Shown: in pieces, positions 56,501 through 64,000 of the stretch
Numbering within the stretch: position 1 is the stretch's first letter
Layout: every line of letters begins with the position of its first letter
DNA from: Haematococcus lacustris
Taxonomy: Eukaryota > Chlorophyta > Chlorophyceae > Chlamydomonadales > Haematococcaceae
DNA: 64,000 nucleotides
NCBI GenBank assembly: GCA_030144725.1
Contig: JASKMD010000012.1
Location: 3,355,555-3,419,554 of the forward strand
Direction: 5' to 3'
Notes under the pieces: generated by a model
What the model was told of the DNA's origin: nothing
Seen by the model: only the letters and a program-made list of their open reading frames with translations
Database searches by the model: none
Position numbers and translations under genes: made by a program

Positions 56501-58234
56501 GGCATGACATAAACGCTGGTGCCACACCTGAGCAGATGTGCCGCTTAGCTCTGTAGGCGCTGGTAGGACAGCGTCAGAAGGAGGCACAACTGCATTGGGA
56601 ACATCAGCCATATAAGCATCAGTCTGAGTAGCTGCAGCTGTAGTAGCTGCAGCTGAGTAGCTGTGCAGGTGCTGGTGCTGTTCATCATCTGATAGGCTGG
56701 GGTTGTAGGGATCAGTCAGCAAAGGAACTGCAGCTAGAATGTAGCTGTTTCTGATTCTGCGTGCTTTGACCATGAGTCTGCTGTCACGAATCATGCATCT
56801 GTCATGCTCAAAGTGAAAGCTGGCTCCGTCATCTGTGGAGGCTGGGACAGAGATGAAATCATGCCTGCTAGCTGGTACATGCAATGCCCTGCTGAGCTGC
56901 CATGGCCCACGCTGAGTGTTCAGCCAAACAGTACCCTGACCAACAACATAGATGATGTGCCCATCAGCTGCAAGTCTCACTGCTTTGTAGCTGTCTGGCC
57001 TGAAAGCTGTGTAGCTGCTGAAGTACTCCCTGTCTGTGATCATATGCTGTGATGCTCCAGAGTCCAGAAAGAAAGGCCTGTATAAGTCACTGTTGTAGGT
57101 CTGTAGAGGCATCAGGTAATCATTATCTGTGCTGGCAGTGAACAGGTCATATGTATCAGAGGGATCTACTGCAGCTGGCCTGCCTGGGGTTTGAGCACGG
57201 CCTCTAGCTGGGCTGCTGGTCCTGCGTGGGCTGTTACCTCTAGCTGGGCTGGCACCTTTAGCTGGACTGGCTCTGCGACCTGGGCTGATGCTCCTAACAG
57301 AGCTGACACTCTGTCCTGCCAAACGCTGACGTATGTGCTTGTCAAAGGTAAAGCATTCTGCCATGATGTGCCCAGTCTTATTGCAGTAGTGGCACAGAGC
57401 ATCTGCATGCTGGTTCTGCCTGCTGCTGCTGCTGCTGCTGCCATGCTCACTGCCCCTGGTCGGAGATGAAAAACTAGGCCCCATGCTTCTGCCCCTGCCC
57501 CTACCTCCCCCCCCACCTGAACTACCCGCCCCCCGTGAGGATGAGGAGGAGAAGGCAAACAGAGATGAGGGGGAGGAGTAGTGCTCCTGCTGCTGATCCA
57601 GTAGCAAGTCAGCTTCGCGGAACTGCATGACTCGCTTCACACGGCTGAGTGACAGCCCTGTGGGCCCAGTCTGCTCATACCGAAGCTGCTGAGCAGAGGG
57701 TTTGTAGTCAGGAGAGAGATTAGCAATGACTGTCAGCACGATGGTGGACTCTGAGATGCTGCAATTGCATGCTTCGAGATCTGACTTGAGCTGGTAGATG
57801 CGGCTGAAAAACTGAGCGACTGTCTCACCGGGTTGCATACGCATCATGCTGAGCTGTTGTTGCAGCTGCGTCTGCCTGGCCACGGATGTCTGAGTGAACT
57901 CGCCGTCAAGTTCGTCCCAGGCCTCTTTGGCAGAGGCCGAGTCATGCACGAGTTGCAGATAGGGATTGGACACACAGCGCTTAATCAGCGCCTTGGCTTT
58001 GGCGTCAGATACGAGCTCTGCACGGTGAGTGGTCTGAGCTGCTGCATAGGCGGCGCGCGCTTCCGCGCTAGCTGTTGCTGCTGGCGCGGGAGGGAGAGCG
58101 GTGACGCCGGTTTCGACAATATCCCAGAGAGAGGCCTCAACGAGAAGACCTTCCACGCGCATCCGCCAAGTGCGCCAAGTGGACTCATCGAGCTCAGGGA
58201 TTCCGAGGCTGGAACTGGGAGCTGCCATCGCCAA
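53570..58234 (-). CDS. copia Gag-Pol polyprotein, one in-frame stop
   Basis: Single frame of 1,555 codons with one internal TAG at 54,779-54,781. Order: Gag (residues 1-275, UBN2-like); zinc knuckle CHYCNKTGHIMAEC (about 280); protease FLDSGASQH (about 386); integrase HHCC finger HQRLCH ... CIGCVKGKHH (about 570-620); catalytic DDE in MDVCGP, RTDNGTEY and PEQNGAAERLNR (about 643, 706, 742); reverse transcriptase from WLQAMHAELASL (about 1,050) with YVDDCLI; RNase H with CDADYAGD, STAESEYMA and CDNQAALQL. The stop follows AAAEDMEVH in the RT, before VDVDAAF, so RT and RNase H need readthrough. A C-to-T change from CAG is the simplest origin (inference). Everything else looks intact. Confidence 0.95.
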
Positions 58235-58297
58235 TCAGCTTAGAGCTAATTGCACGACCCCTAGCCGGCAACTCACTGGTGTCTTTTACACGTCTGG

Positions 58298-58313
58298 GCG
58301 TGGGCCCATAACC
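58298..58313 (-). other. copia primer binding site: internal half of initiator tRNA-Met
   Basis: Directly adjoining the 5' LTR, the + strand reads GCGTGGGCCCATAACC. This matches the anticodon stem-loop of eukaryotic initiator tRNA-Met (CAT anticodon), not a tRNA 3' CCA end. Drosophila copia and Volvox Osser are known to prime from such a half-tRNA. Confidence 0.75.
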
Positions 58314-58575
58314 TGTTGGAAGTGCACGGGCAGACGACGACACCAGAGCAGGGTGTTTACATAGAACTGCCACAACAGGTTAGCGCATAGCATGCGCCTA
58401 CCTGTTGGAAGTGCACGGGCAGACGACGACACCAGATCAGGGTGCCGCCTCCTACCAGGTGTCTGCTATAAAACCAGCAGTCACACTCGTACACTCCGCG
58501 GTCAGGCCGCTGGCAATCACGCCCTCACTTTCCGGTGCTATAAACAACTGCACCGGGAGAGCTCAAACTTCATCA
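58314..58575 (-). repeat. copia 5' LTR
   Basis: 262 bp, nearly identical to the 3' LTR; 79 bp separate it from the Gag start codon. Confidence 0.97.
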
Positions 58576-58835
58576 CACCGACATGTCGTGCATCGCGAAC
58601 GGATAGCCAAGGACGTAGCTTACCGGTGTAGCTAAACACGGTCTGCGATTGGGACACATCCGGGGTCACATGTGGCTGCCCGCATCGAATGACTCCGATG
58701 GCAATTCCAGTCTTACATTAAACGCGCGTTATCGCATTGCAGCAGACGCAGCAAACGTTACATGAAATGATGGAGTAGATGGGTTGCAGTTGCATGAAGA
58801 TTACCAACCCCATGTTGGGAATGCCTGACACTCAG

Positions 58836-61800
58836 CTACAATTCATTTGTAATCCCATCAAAACCAACAGCTTAACGCTTAAAGGCTAACAGCTTGTTCA
58901 AACTACTAGGCCCTATGGGTTGTTGAGGGCTACGGGTTGTTGCGGGCCCGACCATCAATGCCCTTGAGCAGCCAGTCATTGTCCTCCAGGCCCTTCCAGC
59001 TGTTGTACGACGGTGACAGAGTCGCCTTGTCGCGTGATGCACACGGCGTCGCGTGGTCAGTGAGCTTTTGAAGGCCTAACTCTCAGTCGAGCTTTGTTGC
59101 TTACCGGCTGCACACAGTGCGGAGGAACCGGGGCGCTTGTGGACATCCCAGGCGCGCAGCAAACCTAACGATGCGGAGTGGCTGTGCCAGAGCGTGCATC
59201 AGGTCGCCATCCCACCAGAGTACGGCCAACCGTTCGCCGACCCAAGGAAACTGAGGGTAAAGTGAGGTCCACAAGAAAGATACAGCATTTCCCCTAAGAC
59301 CAGCCAACCCTTTGACGCCCTCATCACCATTGTACACTCAAACCTGCTGCATCGCACCCGACACACAACGTACCGATCAGGACTGATCTCTGAAGTTCAG
59401 CAAGAATGCCCTGCTTCCCTTCAACAACAAATCATACCATTCCACTGCCATGCATTCATGCATTTGTGATTGGGATGAGAACATATTTCTCCAGCATATT
59501 TAGTCAAACAAAACTCATTCAACACGGAGCAACATGTTTGACTGTGGGTAATCTCGCTCCGCTACAATCACACTGAAGCATCCTCAATCGCACCATTGAT
59601 GACTGCCAACCCCACTCCAATGGCACGTTCCCCCTAGACCACTGGGCACCTCACCAAATGAGGCAAGTGCCATCCAACTGCTGCAGCTCCAACATATTTC
59701 AGCTAGCACCACGCAATGCAATGCCCAAAGCCCGCTCTTTGACCAACTCACCTCTACAACATTGACTACACAACAAATTGACATTGGCATGGCTAGTCTT
59801 TGTGTGGTGCAGTGCAGCCCCCTCGTCCCTCACTAGGGCCTCCATTCGAGCCACGCACAGGCAGCAGCTAGGTGTCATTGGGTGCATGTGCCCTGCAGGA
59901 CAGGCAAGAGTTTCGGAGTGGTAGTGCAGGCAGAGTTGACTCATAGTTCTCAAAGTGCCCAAAGTGCCCGGGACACAGTAGTGGGGCTGGCAGAAAACCC
60001 TAGATTGCATGGACTCGCAAAGCTTGTTGACACCCTTGCCGCCTTAGTGTCAGGCACCTGCTGTGGGTCAGAAACGCACACTCGAGCAGGTGTAGCCCAC
60101 CTTCCATGCACTTCAGCATTCTGCTAAAGCATCTGAGGTCACAACGATACAAACCCTATCGAGGGGGGGTGACTACAATTCCATCAGGGGCCATGGTGGT
60201 GTCCAGCCCATTCTGCCATGCACATGTTATAGAACTCCGTTTGGGCCTGCAAGCTGCAAGTGCAACAATGGCGAAGACAGGTACATTAGCCTACTCATCA
60301 GGGTAAAAGGTGCAGTGATAACTCGCAGAGGCTGCGTGTATATGTGCGGTGTGTTCAACTCATACTTGACCATCCCCGCTCCCAGCAGCCTGTGATGGGT
60401 GGTGCTCACTTTTGGTTCACAGCTCTCCTCAGCTGCACCGTGTTGGGCGCAGGGTCGGGAGCGTTATTGCAGCAGGGAGGGGTACTGTGGAGGTTATCCT
60501 GGCTGCACACTACTGCATGAGAGCGACGTTGGACCGCTGCTAAGGTGTTGTGCATGTTGCGAAGTCGCACCTGCGAGTGAGTAGGACAGCATAGTGTCTA
60601 ACAACTTCATGCTATGGGTTGCTAGTACAAGTGAAACATTTGCTGCCATACTGGCTCACGTCCATGTCACTGAGTTGCGCATCGAAGTTTAGCTGTGCAG
60701 CAGGCTGCCCGTGCAGTCCAGCGCACCAAGCTCGCACAAAAGTTGTTCTGCAAGGCTACGAGCGCTGCATCTCGTGTACCGCAGTTTGTTGCGTTGGGTG
60801 CATGTATCTTACCTGTGGGTGGACTGCACGCTCCTCGAGTGTGCAAATGTATGACTGTGCGTATGCAACGCAACCCTCGAAGGCCCAGTGGGTGCGGGCT
60901 GTTGGTGAGTGTTAGACATTTCTTCGCGCTGGTTGCGTTTCAGCAATACGGAGCTGAAGCAACATCGACACAAACATTTGCGGGCGACATCCAACCGCCC
61001 ATCAACCGAACATTTCATCCTATACACGCTTGAACTTGAGCCGCATTGAGAAGCTGCCGTAAGCACCGAGGCTTAGTGCTTGCAGCTGCCGGCCCTATTC
61101 ACTAAAGCCAGGCAGCAAACCTACCAGAATTCTAGCAGGTCCATTCTAGCAGGGCGTTGTTCTGTCATTATTGAAGCATCCATAACACCGCCCCTGTACC
61201 TTGGGCGGGGAATCGCGGTCGACAGTGGGCAGGTGCAGAGAAGGACTGGGTTCAAGGAGGGACGGTTTAGGGTGCAACCTGGCATGCATCACTACATCTA
61301 CTACCGTCACGCACAAGCCACGGTCGGTGGCAGGTCAACGGCGGCTGTGGGTCTCATCCTGGCTGCACTTGCACTTCAGCTAGCACCACAAGTGATTGCT
61401 CGGCAGATTCACACAGCCCATCAAGCAGCAGTGCCACACCCATGATGACGGTGATGGCTGGTATGGCTGGTATGGCTGGCATGCGCTATGCAGCCCCCTT
61501 GTCCCTCACTGCACTGCACGCAGGCCCAACAGTGACAGTGAGGGTGATGGCTGCACAGCAACTGCATTAATCCAGAGCCGTAGTATGGCTGCTTAGCCTT
61601 GCCCATCAGCAACCTGGGGCATGCAGTCGGCTAACCCAACATTGACACGGCAGTCACACCCGCCAGCCTGGTATGGCTGCTGCGCTTGGCCCATTGGCAA
61701 CCTGGGCATGTCGATCGGCGACCCACTCCATGGCGGCATGCACATGGATGGCTGCACACGAGCAGATATGGGCACATGGCACAAGATGCAAGGAGGGATA

Positions 61801-62214
61801 CACAGGTTTGCTGACACGGCGGTGGGAAAGGCACCCACCCCTGCCAGTCAGCTTGGTAGACCACGCATCTGCCAGGCACTGCATGTTGCAGACCCGTTGC
61901 ACCAACTCACAGAGGTGGTGTGTTGCAAAGAGTCCCGACAACCCCCGCGCCCCCGGGCGGCCAACCAGCATAACAGCTGACAGCTTAACCAGTGTAGGGC
62001 ATCATCAGCATCCACAGCTTGCCACAGCTGCTGCTCTACCCAGGCAGCTGACCCCCGCCCCTCTCATATGGCAGATGTCCACCCCCCTCCCCGCCAGCTG
62101 CCCCACCGCACCTGGCACCTGGCAGCCCTGGCAGCTGGGAACCTCATACACTTAGCTGCCAGGCACAGAGGGTGCCTAGCTCCCCCCACCCACCCCCCAC
62201 CCCCCACCCTGCCA
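58836..62214. other. 3.4-kb stretch without recognised gene
   Basis: It contains another copy of the dispersed repeat near 59,505-59,580 (GTGGGTAATCTCGCTC) and the short repeat GTCCCTCACT at about 59,826 and 61,501, also found at 19,518 and 35,461. Frames such as 61,080-61,445 (+) lack motifs or clear exon structure. The part next to 62,214 is presumably the RFC4 3' UTR. Confidence 0.5.
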
Positions 62215-63875
62215 TCACTTCACCGCCATGCGCTTCTGCACCTGGCTGCTGACATGCAGCAGCTGCAGGTACTCGTCCGCCCCATCCACCAGGCACTTGT
62301 CCGCCAGGGCAATGACCTCCAGCGCCCCGGCCTTGCCCGCATCAGGGACGGAGGGCACAGCCAGCACTGCGTCATGCAGCTGCAGCAGCACCTGCTGGGC
62401 CCCGTACCCCTCCGCTATGATGGCCGTCACCTGGGGAGGCGGGGCAGGGCAGGGGAGTCTCACACACTGCCTCAACCTAACCCTCACCCTCCCTGAACCT
62501 CGCCCATCCTACACCTAACCCTCACCCATCCTAAACCTTACCCTCACCCTCTCCAAACTTTACCCCCTTGAAGCCCAACCCTGACCCTCTCTGGACCGTA
62601 CCCTCTCTAGAGCTAACCCTGACCCTGACCCTGGACCTCCCAGACAGTGTGCAGCAGCACTGGTTGGGAGGGAGCGACAGCGGTGGTGAGGGTGGCAGGT
62701 ACACCTGGGGCAGGCTAGAGGTGTTTAAGCTGGGTGATGTGTTGCTAAGGTATAGGTAGAAGGGGCAGACCAAGGTAATGGGGCTGGGTGATGTTCACAT
62801 TGGTGGGCAGCCATGGCAGCAGGTCAGGGGAGGCGTGCACCCCTGGCCTGTGTTATGTTGGGCACAAGCCTGGTTTGGAGCCCCCAGCCTGCCAGGTTGA
62901 GGGTAGGGTGCAGGGGGCAGCAGGGCAGCAGGGGCAGCAGCAGCGGCAGCCAAGGGGCGCCCTCCTACCTGCTGCTGCAGCCCCTGGAAGCCAGCTGCCT
63001 GGCAGGCCTGCAGGAGGCGCGTGATGACCTCTGGGGGGATCTGACCTGACACGTCCAGGATGGTCTGGCTGCAGGGGGCAGGGGGTGTGGCAGGGTGTCA
63101 GGGGCAGGGGGTGAGGGGCAGGGAGGGACGTGTTGAGGCAGGGCAAGAGTGGGGGAGGTTGGGGCGAAACCAGCAGCCGGCCACCTCTGCCATCTCCCTT
63201 GACATCTGGCATGTCCAGTACATCCCCACCCTAGCCCCCACAGACCTATCTACTCCTGCCCCTGCTGCTGCTGTTGTTGGTACAGCTGCTACTGTCCCTA
63301 TCACATGATGACGACCCAGCGCTGCTGCGACTGAGAAGGAGGACGCCGACTGACAAGAGGGACAAACAAAGGTGACAAGGAAGAAGGAGAAAGAAGAAAG
63401 AAAGACAGACTGAGTCCATGCCAGCAGGTCCATTCTGCTTTGCAGTAAGGGGGGAGGGTGGCCTCCAGGTGGAGTCCCTTGCTGCCCACCTACCAGACCG
63501 GACGGGAAAGAGAGGAAGAGAAGAAAGTGGGTAGAGAGGGGTAGGAAGGAGAGGGGTGGGAAGGAAAGAGGAAGGAAGGAAAGAGGAAGGAGAGGGGTAG
63601 GAAAGAGAGGGGTAGGAGGAGGTGGAGGGGTGGGCCAATGGGGGAGGCACAGGCAGCTGTGGCCCTGCCCTCCCCCAGTGCCGGCCCTGACCCACCGAGC
63701 CACTGTGGGACCCCCCAGGCGCACTGAGCTCTGCAGGGTGGTGATGGCGCGCCGCAGATCGCCCCCAGACACCTGGCCAAGGGTGGCCAGCGCCTCAGCC
63801 CCCAGCACCACCCCCTCCTTCTCGCAGATGTGCTGGATGCGGTTGCTCATGATGCCGCTGTGCAGCGGCTTGAAC
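62215..63875 (-). CDS. RFC4: Replication factor C subunit 4, C-terminal exons (partial)
   Basis: Small clamp-loader subunit that helps load PCNA at primer-template junctions. Exons in transcript order: 63696-63875, 62969-63068, 62215-62430, with consistent phases (an Arg codon spans the first junction, the second is phase 0). The product reads FKPLHSGIMSNRIQHICEKE, QVSGGDLRRAITTLQSSVRL, TILDVSGQIPPEVITRLLQA and DKCLVDGADEYLQLLHVSSQ, ending in QKRMAVK. This covers the end of the AAA+ lid (sensor-2 GDLRRAIT) and the C-terminal collar domain, matching RFC4 of plants and animals (yeast Rfc2). The Walker A/B part lies beyond 64,000. The first intron has a purine-rich (GAAGGAGAGGGG) tract at 63,510-63,640. 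Confidence 0.93.
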
Positions 63876-64000
63876 CTGGCGCACAGGCAGGGCAGCAGGG
63901 GCAGCAGGGGCAGGGGGCGGGGCGGCAGGGGTTCAGGTTCGAGGGCAGGGCAACAGGGGCAGGGACAACCCATCTGTCTCAACAGTAGGGATGGGCAGCT

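Larger units (their letters stand above)
53032..58575 (-). mobile_element. Ty1/copia LTR retrotransposon, 5.54 kb
   Basis: Two 262-bp LTRs (53,032-53,293 and 58,314-58,575), TG...CA ends and a perfect 5-bp TSD CACCG (53,027-53,031 and 58,576-58,580). Order protease-integrase-RT-RNaseH defines Ty1/copia. Only one LTR mismatch was seen (T/G, about 53,061 versus 58,343), so the insertion is young. It lies inside DNA transposon family T copy 2. Confidence 0.97.
52248..58828. mobile_element. TIR DNA transposon family T, copy 2, split by copia
   Basis: Ends TCAGGCGTTCCCAAC and GTTGGGAATGCCTGA, flanked by a 7-bp TSD CACTCAG (52,241-52,247 and 58,829-58,835). Removing the element restores a dispersed repeat whose uninterrupted relative is at about 16,440-16,475 (GGGTAATCTCACTCAGCTAG). 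Without the retrotransposon it is about 1.03 kb. The size, TIR and 7- to 8-bp TSD would fit a hAT-like non-autonomous element. Confidence 0.75.

Noticed and set aside
61080..61445. 121-aa + strand ORF
   Set aside because: No motif, exon signals or protein-like conservation that I can see; chance frame in intergenic DNA.

Overview
The window looks like nuclear DNA of a chlamydomonadalean green alga. The evidence is intron-rich genes with short exons and GT-AG junctions, plant-type gene families, abundant G/C-rich microsatellites, Q/A/P/S-rich coding stretches and many nested transposons. The repetitive TnpB-like ORFs resemble, from memory, ORFs that are common in Haematococcus lacustris; that genus is an inference.

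Layout. (1) 1-8,947, + strand: the 3' part of a PPR gene whose conserved exons fit MRL1, the rbcL mRNA stability factor. (2) 9,000-12,900: intergenic DNA with a decayed TnpB/Fanzor-like fragment, an intact coiled-coil ORF and a pentanucleotide array. (3) 12,960-21,753, + strand: a complete 12-exon gene for a secreted SGNH/GDSL-type protein. Its exon lengths add up to an exact open frame of 557 aa. Intron 10 carries a TnpB-like element. (4) 21,754-29,990: spacer full of transposons, with two hAT-type elements, a long-inverted-repeat element, another TIR element and captured copies of the spacer. (5) 30,023-32,968, - strand: a 5'-truncated copy of an AzgA-like purine permease gene with a nonsense codon. 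(6) 33,017-37,610: a 5'-truncated copy of the SGNH gene. (7) 37,611-40,940: a shorter second copy of the spacer. (8) 41,047-50,215, - strand: the essentially complete AzgA-like permease gene. Five of its introns hold long microsatellites. (9) 50,016-52,059: a duplicated permease exon 1 flanking a DNA transposon. (10) 52,248-58,828: a DNA transposon carrying a young Ty1/copia retrotransposon (53,032-58,575, - strand). (11) 58,829-62,214: no recognised gene. (12) 62,215-63,875, - strand: the last three exons of RFC4, whose start lies beyond the window.

The main structural event is a direct tandem duplication. Unit 1 is 17,495-33,016 and unit 2 is 33,017-43,788. One breakpoint lies inside SGNH exon 8 and the other inside a permease intron, so each unit leaves one gene complete and one truncated. 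Unit 1 then grew by transposon insertion; empty sites in unit 2 and elsewhere in the window define target-site duplications precisely.

The genes are unrelated nuclear genes (organelle RNA metabolism, secreted hydrolase, purine uptake, DNA replication), not an operon or pathway. I saw no CRISPR array, rRNA or tRNA gene.
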